Assembly (NCBI GenBank): GCA_958422185.1
Contig: CATZNW010000007.1
Location: forward strand, 21,598 to 85,597
Length of the DNA: 64,000 bases
Reading direction: 5' to 3'
Source: an uncultured Clostridium sp.
Lineage (GTDB): Bacteria; Bacillota; Clostridia; Oscillospirales; Acutalibacteraceae
The notes under the pieces: model-generated
Told to the model about the DNA's origin: nothing
The model's input: the letters and a program-made list of their open reading frames with translations, nothing else
Database searches by the model: none
Translations under genes and position numbers: made by a program
Shown: piece after piece, positions 18,425-26,620 of the stretch
How the letters are laid out: the number at the start of each line of letters is the position of its first letter
Position numbering within the stretch: position 1 is the stretch's first letter

Positions 18425-18486
18425 TACCGTCAAATACTCCGTACCTATGATGATACCGGCATCAACCTTTAGTTCATTTATTTTGT

Positions 18487-18798
18487 TCAGGCGTTTATCA
18501 GGCGAAGAACCTGTTCCTTGCTGATAAGGCCTATGCTTTTATTGACAGTATGCCCGTTTTTGATAACGATAAGGGTCGGAATACTTTCTATACCGAACAT
18601 CTCAGCAAGATCAGACGCTTCATCTACATTTACTTTGCAGACTTTAACATTACTGACCTCATCTGCAATCTCGTCAATAATCGGGCTCATCATACGGCAG
18701 GGGCCGCACCATTCCGCCCAGAAATCGATAAGCACGGTCTTATCGCTCTGCATAACTTCTGTTTTGAAATTATTTCTTGTAATATTGAGTACCGCCAT
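18487..18798 (-). CDS. trxA: Thioredoxin
   Basis: This 103-residue protein has FWAEWCGPCRMMSPI with the redox-active CGPC and the cis-proline segment ESIPTLIV. It reduces protein disulfides in the cytoplasm. I chose ATG 18798, which follows AAAGGAG; the frame extends to 18864 without support. It lies 19 bp after a ferredoxin-thioredoxin-reductase-like gene, suggesting a dedicated electron route from ferredoxin. No NADPH-type trxB is in this window. Confidence 0.95.
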   Translation of the reverse strand: MAVLNITRNNFKTEVMQSDKTVLIDFWAEWCGPCRMMSPIIDEIADEVSNVKVCKVNVDEASDLAEMFGIESIPTLIVIKNGHTVNKSIGLISKEQVLRLINA

Positions 18799-18817
18799 AA
18801 TACGATCTCCTTTCGTA

Positions 18818-19018
18818 TCAATCCTTTGATTTATAATAGAGCATACAATGGCAGAAACCTTCAAAATCAGGATCTGCTATCTGCTCTCTGAACTCACGGC
18901 AAACGCACTTATAATCCTGTGTGCGCTGAATACGGCAAGGGCAGTATCCGCCTGTACGCTTAAGCCCTTCCTTAACAGTTTTTACGACTTCCCTGTCAGG
19001 ATTCAGTTTTACCGCCAA
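18818..19018 (-). CDS. Ferredoxin-thioredoxin reductase catalytic-chain-like protein
   Basis: The 66-residue product starts at TTG 19018 with AAAGGAAG 7 bp upstream. It has the three Cys pairs of the FTR catalytic chain: Cys26/28 (CPC), Cys38/40 (CVC) and Cys56/58 (CHC). In plant FTR these bind a [4Fe-4S] cluster and a redox disulfide that passes electrons from ferredoxin to thioredoxin. Spacing differs from the plant enzyme: shorter between the first two pairs and longer between the last two. No variable-chain partner is visible. It sits between an ABC transporter ATPase gene and trxA. Confidence 0.8.
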   Translation of the reverse strand: MAVKLNPDREVVKTVKEGLKRTGGYCPCRIQRTQDYKCVCREFREQIADPDFEGFCHCMLYYKSKD

Positions 19019-19038
19019 GTGATCACTTCCTTTAACAG

Positions 19039-19821
19039 TTACTTTTCGTAGCCCTGCAAGAATTCCCTCGTTCGCTCATATTTAGGCGCGTCGAACACCT
19101 GCTGCGGCGTTCCCTGTTCAAGGATGACCCCGCCGTCCATAAATATTACTTTATCGGAAACGTCATGTGCAAATTTCATTTCATGAGTAACGATGACCAT
19201 AGTCATATTATCCGCCGCAAGGCTTTTAATGACCTTTAAGATCTCTCCCGTAAGTTCAGGATCAAGCGCAGAAGTCGGTTCATCAAAAAACAGTACGCGC
19301 GGCGACAGGCAAAGCGCTCTTGCAATGGAAACACGCTGTTTCTGCCCCCCGGAAAGCTCGCACGGATAAGCGTCTTTTTTATCTGAAAGGCCCACCTTTT
19401 CAAGCAGCGATTCCGCCTTTTCAGTTATCTCTTTGTTTATCTTATCCTTATGCTTTTTGTAATCCGATGATTCCTTTGCCAGCAGTTTCGGCGCAAGAAT
19501 CAGGTTGTCCATAACGCTGTACTGCGGGAAAAGATTAAAATCCTGAAACACCAGCCCGAAATTGAGCCTGTTTTTTCTTATAGCCTTTTCGGAGAGCTTG
19601 CCTTTTTTTGACGCGTCAAAAATAATGTTTCCGTCTACGGCGATAGTGCCGTCATCCGCTCTTTCAAGGAAATTCATACAGCGCAGAAGCGTTGTTTTGC
19701 CGCTGCCGGAAGAACCGATTATCGAAAGCACCTCTCCCTCTTCAAGAGAAAAGGATATGCCGCGAAGGACTTCATTATTACCGAAATTCTTTTTAATATT
19801 ATTAATTTCAAGAACAGACAT
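19039..19821 (-). CDS. Polar amino acid ABC transporter, ATP-binding protein (GlnQ type)
   Basis: The product has Walker A GSSGSGKTT, Q-loop FQDFNLFPQYSVMDN, signature LSGGQKQRVSIARAL and Walker B VLFFDEPTSALDPE, all of the amino-acid-uptake class. I chose ATG 19821 (MSVLEI), with AAAGG upstream; TTG 19830 is less likely. The start overlaps the permease stop, showing tight coupling. It works with the permease and binding protein upstream. Confidence 0.93.
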   Translation of the reverse strand: MSVLEINNIKKNFGNNEVLRGISFSLEEGEVLSIIGSSGSGKTTLLRCMNFLERADDGTIAVDGNIIFDASKKGKLSEKAIRKNRLNFGLVFQDFNLFPQYSVMDNLILAPKLLAKESSDYKKHKDKINKEITEKAESLLEKVGLSDKKDAYPCELSGGQKQRVSIARALCLSPRVLFFDEPTSALDPELTGEILKVIKSLAADNMTMVIVTHEMKFAHDVSDKVIFMDGGVILEQGTPQQVFDAPKYERTREFLQGYEK

Positions 19822-19826
19822 ATTGA

Positions 19827-20483
19827 TCAACCTTTGTAATAATCCATTTTCTTTTCAATAAAGTTGAATAAAAGCGTGAGTATACCGTTAAACGCAAGAT
19901 AAAATACTGCAGTGTAAAACAGCGGCCAAATAAGTCCTTCAAGTTTGATATAATTTTGTGCCATCCATATGATCTCATAAACAGCAATTATTCTTGCGAG
20001 AGAAGTGTCTTTAACAAGCGTTATGATCTCGTTGCTCATCGGCGGCACTATTCTTTTTATTACCTGGAAGAGAACGACCTTGAAAAAGATCTGCGATTTG
20101 GTCATGCCAAGGACCTGTCCCGCTTCGTACTGACCTCGCGGTATAGCCTCTATTCCGCCTCTGTATATCTCTGAAAAGTAACAGGCATAATTAATTACAA
20201 ACGCTATTAAAACAGCGTTAAATCGCTCCAGCAGATCCCAGCCGAAAATAAGGCCGGGACCGTAATACACAACGATTAATTGCAGCATTAGCGGCGTGCC
20301 CCTTATTATCCAGACAAACGCCTTTGTTAAGAATTTCAGCGGCACGAATCTGCTCATTGAACCGAAACTTACTATAAGACCGAGCGGCAGCGCAAACACA
20401 AGGGTCAGCGCAAAAAGTTTTGCGGTCATTCCGAAGCCCTCAAGCAGATCCTTCGTTACCGAAAGAAACAAATCCATATCCAT
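19827..20483 (-). CDS. Polar amino acid ABC transporter, permease (HisM/GlnP type)
   Basis: This 218-residue protein has about five membrane segments and the EAA loop GIEAIPRGQYEAGQVLGMTKSQIFF (read as about residues 111-135), which docks the ATPase. It forms the channel, probably as a homodimer because only one permease gene is present. It overlaps the ATPase gene and lies about 90 bp after the binding-protein gene, with a hairpin in between. Confidence 0.93.
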   Translation of the reverse strand: MDMDLFLSVTKDLLEGFGMTAKLFALTLVFALPLGLIVSFGSMSRFVPLKFLTKAFVWIIRGTPLMLQLIVVYYGPGLIFGWDLLERFNAVLIAFVINYACYFSEIYRGGIEAIPRGQYEAGQVLGMTKSQIFFKVVLFQVIKRIVPPMSNEIITLVKDTSLARIIAVYEIIWMAQNYIKLEGLIWPLFYTAVFYLAFNGILTLLFNFIEKKMDYYKG

Positions 20484-20508
20484 AAGAATAATTTACCTTT
20501 CAAAACCT

Positions 20509-20537
20509 GAGGGCAGAGGGATCTTCCCCCTGCCCTC
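20509..20537 (-). promoter_or_regulatory. Intercistronic stem-loop between binding-protein and permease genes
   Basis: A 12-bp stem with one A-C mismatch (20509-20520 with 20526-20537) and a 5-nt loop, GC-rich, without a long T run. Such hairpins often protect or partly terminate the upstream message so that binding protein outnumbers membrane parts. Confidence 0.6.
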
Positions 20538-20576
20538 CCGGCAATATTTAAATAACGGTCATTTTGCGGCAGCGCA

Positions 20577-21380
20577 TTAAGCAAGCGTAAGCTGATACTT
20601 ATCGGCAAGCTGCTGAAGGGAACCGTCCGCTTTCATTTCTTCTATGATCTTATTTACTTCTTCGGTTACATCAGAGTCTTTTCTGAAACCGATACCGTAT
20701 TCCTCTGATGTGAGGGTAATGCCTGTTGCAAGATCTGCATAGCTTGTGCCGGCGCCTGTCATTGCCTTAGCCATGGTGCTGTCAATAACGCAAGCCTGAA
20801 CGGAACCGCTCTCAACTTCCATAAGAGCGTCTGACTGAGCCGTCACCGTTGTGCAGTTATCCATATAACCGGCAGTTTCAATTGCCGCCGCGCCGGCAGA
20901 GCCGCTCTCAGCCGCAAAGGTAACATCACCCAGGCTGGCAACGTCCGGATAATTTCCTACAACATCGCTCTTCATAACAAGGATCTGCTCATTTTTAACA
21001 TACGGCGCCGTACAATTCATAGAGGACATTACCTCATCTGTAAGAGTCATGCCGTTCCAGCAGCAGTCGATAGCCTTGGAATCAAGTTCCATTATCTTAT
21101 TATCCCAGTCGATAACCATAAACTGAGGCTCAACGCCGAGTTTTTCGCAAACAGCTTCTGCGAATTCGGTATCAAAACCGGTCCAGTTGCCGTTTTCATC
21201 CTGATAGTTCATAGGCTCATATTCGGTAATGCCTATAACCATTGTGCCCTTATCCTTTATGTACTGAAGGTCGCTTGCGGAAGCGTCAGTATTTGATGAA
21301 GAATCAGAGCATGCGGCAAAGCAGCCTGCTACAAACAGGACAGATAAAAGAACCGCCAAAAACTTTTTAAACTTTTTCAT
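20577..21380 (-). CDS. Polar amino acid ABC transporter, substrate-binding lipoprotein
   Basis: The 267-residue product has a lipoprotein signal with a hydrophobic core and cysteines at 20 and 24 (AGCFAACSD); FAAC gives the likelier lipobox. The mature part is a SBP family 3 fold with GTMVIGITEYEPMNY and the GFDTEFAEAVCEKLG segment. It binds a polar amino acid outside the membrane. Co-transcription with FTR-like and thioredoxin genes hints at cystine as substrate, but this is inference. Confidence 0.92.
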   Translation of the reverse strand: MKKFKKFLAVLLSVLFVAGCFAACSDSSSNTDASASDLQYIKDKGTMVIGITEYEPMNYQDENGNWTGFDTEFAEAVCEKLGVEPQFMVIDWDNKIMELDSKAIDCCWNGMTLTDEVMSSMNCTAPYVKNEQILVMKSDVVGNYPDVASLGDVTFAAESGSAGAAAIETAGYMDNCTTVTAQSDALMEVESGSVQACVIDSTMAKAMTGAGTSYADLATGITLTSEEYGIGFRKDSDVTEEVNKIIEEMKADGSLQQLADKYQLTLA

Positions 21381-21409
21381 AAGATTTCCTCCGTATATTT
21401 GATATGATT

Positions 21410-21438
21410 ATTTTATCGTATTAGCGTGCTAAAGTCAA
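21410..21438 (-). promoter_or_regulatory. Promoter of the transporter-thioredoxin operon, with palindrome in the spacer
   Basis: Minus strand TTGACT, 17 bp, TAAAAT. The spacer contains the perfect 12-bp inverted repeat TTAGCGTGCTAA with a GT centre (21421-21432), a good place for a repressor. Confidence 0.65.
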
Positions 21439-21483
21439 TAGTTAATATGCTTATAAATAACGGTAAATAAACGAAGATATTTA

Positions 21484-21512
21484 TTGCATTGGAATAAAAT
21501 ATAAGATATTAT
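21484..21512 (+). promoter_or_regulatory. Promoter of the 21537 gene
   Basis: TTGCAT, 17 bp, TATTAT, with a predicted start near 21519. Confidence 0.5.
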
Positions 21513-21536
21513 AAAACCATAAAACAAAATTGAGTT

Positions 21537-22319
21537 ATGGGTAAAGTTATGAAAAATATAAAAACGAAGAAAAAAGCTATACTCATTGCCGCCGCTGCCG
21601 CAGCGGTTTTGATTGGCGCTGTAATAATGATAACTGCCGTTCATCTGCGCTCAAGACCGAAGATCAGCGATTCAGTATTCCCCTCTGAACGGACGATAGA
21701 ATATAATGACAAAATCTACACGCCTGCCTTACCGGTAAGTTTATGCAGATTTGAAAAAGACGAGTGTGTTTACAGGAATTTTGATTTGTTTGCATCATCA
21801 AAGATCTACACCGTTAAAAACGACACGGAAAATGATTTTCTCATCTACTATGAGTGGGACAATAATATGCTGTACACATCCATTCCCGAGTTTGAGGAAA
21901 AATACCCGCTCAACGAATACGAAAAAGGCAGGGCAACGGCGGTGGAATTTACCAACGGCTCCACCCTGAGCGATGATTATTACACCGAAAGCGATAACGT
22001 TATTGATTTTATTAATCACATTAAAGATTATTCAGACGGCACTACTGCAACGTATCCGTTGAAAGAATCGGACGGATTTACTTGCAAGGTGTATATTTAT
22101 ATGGACAATATGCCGGTATCCGACTGCTGTATCGGCGAGATAGCCCACTACGGCGGAAAATGGATATTTACGGACGAAAACACCGAATTTGAAGGCGAAG
22201 CCGGCCCCGACGGCACGGACACAAGAACATTCACGGGCATTGAGATAACCGACGAAAGCGCGGTAAAATTCCTTGAAGAACTGTGCGCCGAAAATCTGCC
22301 CTATATGCTTCAAACGTAA
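21537..22319 (+). CDS. Membrane-anchored extracellular protein of unknown function
   Basis: I do not recognise this 260-residue protein. It has a basic N-terminus (KNIKTKKK), one alanine-rich membrane helix (about 14-34) and an acidic, beta-rich outer part with two neighbouring cysteines (DCC, near 200). It is probably a type II anchored surface protein. Start is uncertain between ATG 21537 and ATG 21549; neither has a strong ribosome site. It has its own promoter, divergent from the ABC transporter operon. Confidence 0.65.
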   Translation: MGKVMKNIKTKKKAILIAAAAAAVLIGAVIMITAVHLRSRPKISDSVFPSERTIEYNDKIYTPALPVSLCRFEKDECVYRNFDLFASSKIYTVKNDTENDFLIYYEWDNNMLYTSIPEFEEKYPLNEYEKGRATAVEFTNGSTLSDDYYTESDNVIDFINHIKDYSDGTTATYPLKESDGFTCKVYIYMDNMPVSDCCIGEIAHYGGKWIFTDENTEFEGEAGPDGTDTRTFTGIEITDESAVKFLEELCAENLPYMLQT

Positions 22320-22332
22320 CGGAATGAAAAAC

Positions 22333-22362
22333 GCCCTAAGCCAAATTTTTTTGGTTTAGGGC
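22333..22362. terminator. Bidirectional terminator
   Basis: Stem GCCCTAAGCCAAA against TTGGTTTAGGGC with wobble pairs. On the minus strand it is followed by GTTTTTC. It ends the 21537 gene and the convergent small gene at 22375. Confidence 0.8.
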
Positions 22363-22374
22363 ATTTAAACTGTT

Positions 22375-22569
22375 TTAATTTTTATCTATATAATATAATC
22401 GCTGTCCAACACTGCTGTGTAATTTTATAACGGTGGCAGACACGGTTATGGAAAAATCATTCTGCCAGTTAAGGAATTTGTTCAAGCTGCCTTTCTCAAT
22501 CAGAAAAAAGACGAGCAAAAAGATCAGAACCAATAAGACAAAAAAAGAATGCCTACTGCGCGATGCAAT
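22375..22569 (-). CDS. Small single-span membrane protein, apparently starting at ATT
   Basis: The frame encodes 64 residues: a short basic N-terminus, a strongly hydrophobic helix (HSFFVLLVLIFLLVFFLIE) and a polar tail. A perfect AAGGAGG (22576-22582) stands 6 bp before an ATT codon at 22569, and there is no ATG, GTG or TTG in frame at a suitable distance. A promoter lies at 22601-22629 and a terminator follows the stop. The arrangement looks like a real gene with a rare start codon, or one whose ATG mutated. No family recognised. Confidence 0.45.
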   Translation of the reverse strand: MASRSRHSFFVLLVLIFLLVFFLIEKGSLNKFLNWQNDFSITVSATVIKLHSSVGQRLYYIDKN

Positions 22570-22600
22570 ACTAAGCCTCCTTAACGCAGGTTTCAAAATC

Positions 22601-22629
22601 ATTTTAGCAAAACACAATATAATTGTAAA
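22601..22629 (-). promoter_or_regulatory. Promoter of the small ATT-start gene
   Basis: Minus strand TTTACA, 17 bp, TAAAAT; predicted start near 22594, 25 nt before the ATT. Confidence 0.5.
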
Positions 22630-22637
22630 CAAAGGTA

Positions 22638-22674
22638 CAAAAACAGGGACTGCTTTTAAATTAAAACAGTCCCT
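22638..22674 (-). terminator. Terminator of the iol operon
   Basis: Stem AGGGACTG (22645-22652) with CAGTCCCT (22667-22674), extended inside by TTTT/AAAA pairing, followed by GTTTTTG on the minus strand, just after the iolE stop. Confidence 0.8.
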
Positions 22675-22693
22675 TTCATTTTAATTAAAAATA

Positions 22694-23593
22694 TTAAAGC
22701 CCTGTATTTTCGGCAATATACTTTCTTGCCTTAACGGCATATTCAAACGGGTTTGCCTTTGCGGGATCCTGCTCCGCCTCAACAACTACCCAGCCTTCAT
22801 AATCATTATCGGCAAGGATGTCAAAAATAGGCTTAAAATCAACATCGCCGTCACCGGGTACGGTGAACACGCCGGCACGCACCGCGTCAAGAAAACTCAT
22901 ATGATTCGGCACGACCTGGTTATTATATACGTCCATACGAACGTCCTTTAAATGGACGTGTTTTACACGGTCAATATATTTTTTGAGGACCGGCACGGGG
23001 TCTATGCCCGCAAAGGTAAGATGACCGCTGTCAAAGAGAAGATAAACCAGACCGGGATCAGTCATATCCATAAGTTTATCTATTTCTTCCACAGTCTGCA
23101 CGCCGGTGCCCATATGATGATGGACGGTAAAATACATACCTTTTGAGCGTGCGTACTCACCCATTTCGTTAAAGCCTTTAGTTACGATTTCCCACTGCTC
23201 ATCAGTGTAACAGGGCTTTTCATCAAGTATGGATTTATCGAGGCAGCCCTGGATTGAATTGCCCTGTTCAGACGCGCCGATTACTTTGGCGCCGAGTTCG
23301 CAGAGCATATCGCAGTGCTTTTTGAAAGCCTCAATCGTTTCTTCATAAGGTTTTGAAGTAAGATAAGAGGAAAACCACGCGTTGCAGACCTGAAGCCCTC
23401 TTATATCAAGATATTTTTTAAGGACTTTCGGATCTTTCGGATATTTGTTGCCGATCTCTGTACCTTTAAACCCGGCAAGCGCCATTTCGCTTATGCACTG
23501 TTCAAATGTGTTTTCCGCGCCGAGATCCGGCATATCATCATTCGTCCATCCGATAGGAGCAATGGCAAGTTTAACTTTATTTTTATCAAGCAT
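22694..23593 (-). CDS. iolE: Inosose dehydratase
   Basis: The 299-residue product starts at ATG 23593 with GAAAGG upstream (VKLAIAPIGWTNDDMPDLG is the IolE N-terminus). It is a xylose-isomerase-like TIM barrel with the metal-site segments VHHHMGTGVQT and LLFDSGHLTFAG. It dehydrates scyllo-inosose to 3D-trihydroxycyclohexane-1,2-dione, the second step of inositol breakdown. It lies 22 bp after iolD. Confidence 0.93.
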   Translation of the reverse strand: MLDKNKVKLAIAPIGWTNDDMPDLGAENTFEQCISEMALAGFKGTEIGNKYPKDPKVLKKYLDIRGLQVCNAWFSSYLTSKPYEETIEAFKKHCDMLCELGAKVIGASEQGNSIQGCLDKSILDEKPCYTDEQWEIVTKGFNEMGEYARSKGMYFTVHHHMGTGVQTVEEIDKLMDMTDPGLVYLLFDSGHLTFAGIDPVPVLKKYIDRVKHVHLKDVRMDVYNNQVVPNHMSFLDAVRAGVFTVPGDGDVDFKPIFDILADNDYEGWVVVEAEQDPAKANPFEYAVKARKYIAENTGL

Positions 23594-23615
23594 AATTCTA
23601 TTACCTTTCAGAAGA

Positions 23616-25469
23616 TCAATAATCAAACGTTTCTTTGATATGCTTTTGCATATCGTCATAGGCGGCGGCAACCGTTTTGCTCTTTGAGACCTCCGCAACG
23701 CCTACTCTCCACCAGGATTCAAATCCCGGAGTCATTGTTTTAGGAAGAACCTTTATATCGAAAAGGACAGTTTTGGTCTGCTTTTTCGCGTCTTCAAGCG
23801 CTGCCCTGAGCTCATCGGATGTACGGATCGTATAACCCTTTGCGCCGTATCCCTCCGCTATTTTCGCGAAATCGACAGGGATCTCGCCTCCGTCAAGCAT
23901 ACCCGTTTTCGGATTTCTTGCGCGGAAGACCGTGCCAAAAGTATCCGTGCCCTGATTATTCTGAAGATTTTCAATGCAGCCCCAGCCCATATTATCGAAC
24001 ACGCAGATATTCAGTTTAAGGCCTTCCTGGAGCGATGTATACAGTTCTGAATGCGCCATAAGGAAAGATCCGTCCCCACAGAAAGCATATACTTCCTTAT
24101 CGGGCTCGGCAAGTTTAACGCCGAAAGCGCCGTTGATCTCATAGCCCATATTTGAATAGCCGTATTCCATATGATATGTACCGCGGTTTTTCGGTCTGAA
24201 AAGCCTTTGCATATCTCCGGGAAGTGATCCGGCAGACCCTACAGCGATATCATCGTCACCCATAAATTCGTTGATTATACCTAACGCAAGAGTCTGATTG
24301 AGGCCGCCGGGAAGTTCGGTTGAATAATAACCGTCAACAATAGAATCCCATTCTTTTTTCGCGTTTGCGATCTCATCCTGATACTCTGTTTTATAACCTT
24401 CACACGCGCCGATAAGCGCTTTCATAGCCTCTTTTGCATCCGCAACGATAGCCTCGGCATCCATTTTATAAGCGTCAAACGGGCAGATATTTATACCCAG
24501 CACCTTTCTGCTTTCATTAAACAGCCATTTTGAAGACGTTGTGAAATCTGTAAATCTTGTGCCTACGCCGATAATCAGATCAGCGTCCTTGCCGATCACG
24601 TTTGCCGCCTTGCCGCCGGTTACGCCTATACCGCCCAGATTGAGCGGATGCTTCCACGAAACAAGGCTTCTGCCGGCCTGTGTTTCGCTGATAGGGATAT
24701 TATACTTTTCCGCAAATTCAAGAAGTTCCTTTTCCGCGCCGCTGTAACGCACACCGCCGCCGCATACGATAATCGGCTTCTTTGATGATCTGATAAGACT
24801 TGCCGCTCTGTCAAGCTGAGATGAAGTGATAGGTCTTCTGTCCATATGCCATACACGCTTTTGAAGGAAGTGTTCCGGATAGTCATAAGCCTCGCCCTCA
24901 ACATCCTGCGGCATAGCAAGACAAACCGCGCCGGTATCGGCAGGATCCGTAAGCACACGCATCGCGTTGATACACGCGGTCATGAGCTGTTCCGGTCTTA
25001 CGATCCTGTCAAAATAATGGCAAACGCCCTTAAAAGCATCCGTAACCGTTCTGCCGTAGTTATCGAAAAATTCCGCCTGCTGCAAAACGGGATCGGGCTG
25101 ACGGCACGCAAAAGTATCGCCGGGAAGAACCAGTAACGGGATCCTGTTTGCCGTTGCGCAGCCGCACGCCGTTACCATATTGGTTGCGCCGGGTCCTATG
25201 GAGGACACGCAGGGAATGATTGCTTTTCTGTCCATCTGCTTTGCATAGGCAACAGCGGCAAGCGCCATATTCTGCTCATTCTTGCCCTGATAAAACTTTA
25301 GATTGTGTCCGCCCTGCTCGAGCGCCTGGCCCACTCCGACAACACAGCCGTGGCCGAAAATGCCGAATATCCCGGAAACAAACTTTGTTTCAACGCCGTC
25401 ACATTCTATATACTGGTTATCAAGAAAGCGCACAAGCGCCTGAGACATAGTTAATCTTTCTCTTTTCAT
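23616..25469 (-). CDS. iolD: 3D-(3,5/4)-trihydroxycyclohexane-1,2-dione acylhydrolase
   Basis: This thiamine-diphosphate enzyme (617 residues from ATG 25469, with GAGGG 9 bp before it) opens MKRERLTMSQALVRFLDNQY, typical of IolD. It has the cofactor motif starting GDGSFLMAHSEL and ending in FDNMGWG. It hydrolyses the ring of the dione to 5-deoxy-glucuronate, the third step of myo-inositol catabolism. Its start overlaps the end of iolG by a few bases. Confidence 0.95.
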   Translation of the reverse strand: MKRERLTMSQALVRFLDNQYIECDGVETKFVSGIFGIFGHGCVVGVGQALEQGGHNLKFYQGKNEQNMALAAVAYAKQMDRKAIIPCVSSIGPGATNMVTACGCATANRIPLLVLPGDTFACRQPDPVLQQAEFFDNYGRTVTDAFKGVCHYFDRIVRPEQLMTACINAMRVLTDPADTGAVCLAMPQDVEGEAYDYPEHFLQKRVWHMDRRPITSSQLDRAASLIRSSKKPIIVCGGGVRYSGAEKELLEFAEKYNIPISETQAGRSLVSWKHPLNLGGIGVTGGKAANVIGKDADLIIGVGTRFTDFTTSSKWLFNESRKVLGINICPFDAYKMDAEAIVADAKEAMKALIGACEGYKTEYQDEIANAKKEWDSIVDGYYSTELPGGLNQTLALGIINEFMGDDDIAVGSAGSLPGDMQRLFRPKNRGTYHMEYGYSNMGYEINGAFGVKLAEPDKEVYAFCGDGSFLMAHSELYTSLQEGLKLNICVFDNMGWGCIENLQNNQGTDTFGTVFRARNPKTGMLDGGEIPVDFAKIAEGYGAKGYTIRTSDELRAALEDAKKQTKTVLFDIKVLPKTMTPGFESWWRVGVAEVSKSKTVAAAYDDMQKHIKETFDY

Positions 25470-25471
25470 GA

Positions 25472-26488
25472 TCAGCATCCCTCGATTTCAGAAAGCTTTA
25501 CAGGCCTGTGCTCAGCAACCGATCTCTTTGCGGCAAGGCCAAGACGAAGCGCCTCCAGCCCATCATAAACAGTGGTCTGAGTCGGCTTATCGTTGATCAC
25601 ACAATCAATAAACTGCGTCATTTCGTCAGTGAAAGACTGCATATATCTTTCAAGGAAGAAATAGAGCGGTTTATCGGAAACGCTCCCGTTTTCATCTATA
25701 AAAGCAACATTAGTCGGCGTATCGTTGACCGCGGACGCCTGACCCTTTGAGCCAAACACCTCAAGGCGCTGGTCATAACCGTATGACGCTTTGCGGCAGT
25801 TATCAATCACGCCGATGGCGCCGCTCTTGAATTTAAGGGCAACAAGGGCGGTATCGACATCGCCGGCCTCACCGATAGCCGGATCCACCATAACGGTTGC
25901 ATTGGCATAGACCTCGTCTACCTCGCCGCCGATAAAGCGCGCCATATCAAAATCATGAACGGTCATATCCAAGAACATTCCGCCTGAAACTTTGACATAA
26001 TCTATTGACGGCGGCTCGGGATCACGGCTGGTGATCTTTATCGTCTGGATCCTGCCGATCTTGCCGTCCTTTTCAAGCTGCTTTATGTAAGCAAAATTAT
26101 GATCATATCTTCTGTTGAATCCTATCTGGAGCTTAACACCGGCTTTATCCACCGCGTCAATAACCTTTTTGATCTTTTCCACCGTTAAATCTACCGGCTT
26201 TTCGCAAAAGATATGCTTGCCTGCCTCAGCTGCCTCACACGCTATATCCGCATGTGTATCCGTTGAGGAGCAGATGAGCACCGCGTCTACAGACGGGTCG
26301 TTAAGGATATCGTGATAATCCTTATAATATTTCGGAATGCCGAGTTCCTCGGCAACTTTTTTTGCGCCTTCCTCATAAATATCGGAAATGGCGGCTATCT
26401 GAGCCTGCGGAATATGATAGGTAATAGACTTTGCGTGGACCTGCCCTATTCTGCCGGCACCGATTATACCGACTTTGATCTTTTCCAT
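25472..26488 (-). CDS. iolG: Inositol 2-dehydrogenase
   Basis: The protein has the N-terminal NAD-binding GIIGAGRIGQVHAK, the catalytic EKP motif (IFCEKPVDL) and the GGMFLDMTVHDFDMARF segment of the Gfo/Idh/MocA family, with the active-site His in VHDFD. It oxidises myo-inositol to scyllo-inosose. I chose ATG 26488, which follows AAGGGG by 8 bp. It is the first gene of the iolG-iolD-iolE operon. Confidence 0.92.
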   Translation of the reverse strand: MEKIKVGIIGAGRIGQVHAKSITYHIPQAQIAAISDIYEEGAKKVAEELGIPKYYKDYHDILNDPSVDAVLICSSTDTHADIACEAAEAGKHIFCEKPVDLTVEKIKKVIDAVDKAGVKLQIGFNRRYDHNFAYIKQLEKDGKIGRIQTIKITSRDPEPPSIDYVKVSGGMFLDMTVHDFDMARFIGGEVDEVYANATVMVDPAIGEAGDVDTALVALKFKSGAIGVIDNCRKASYGYDQRLEVFGSKGQASAVNDTPTNVAFIDENGSVSDKPLYFFLERYMQSFTDEMTQFIDCVINDKPTQTTVYDGLEALRLGLAAKRSVAEHRPVKLSEIEGC

Positions 26489-26515
26489 AAACAATACCCC
26501 TTTTTTGTTGTTTTA

Positions 26516-26575
26516 CAGAAAAACGCGGAAAACGAACCCGGCATGACGGGGCAAGATCTGTCCGCGGCTTTTCTG
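26516..26575 (-). promoter_or_regulatory. Structured leader of the iol operon
   Basis: The leader folds as an outer stem (26516-26529 with 26561-26575, 13 pairs with a small bulge) around an inner CCCG/CGGG hairpin (26537-26550). It lies between the promoter and the iolG ribosome site and has no terminator-type T run. It may control translation or RNA stability. It matches no riboswitch that I can name. Confidence 0.55.
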
Positions 26576-26591
26576 CTGTCAAATTATTTTA

Positions 26592-26620
26592 ATCATATCA
26601 CAGTGCCATATCCTTTTCAA
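26592..26620 (-). promoter_or_regulatory. iol operon promoter
   Basis: Minus strand TTGAAA, 17 bp, TATGAT, with start near 26585 and a leader of about 97 nt. Confidence 0.65.

Noticed and set aside
22433..22684. Plus-strand 83-codon frame starting at GTG
   Set aside because: It has no ribosome site, runs through the iol terminator, and lies opposite a frame with better promoter and ribosome signals.
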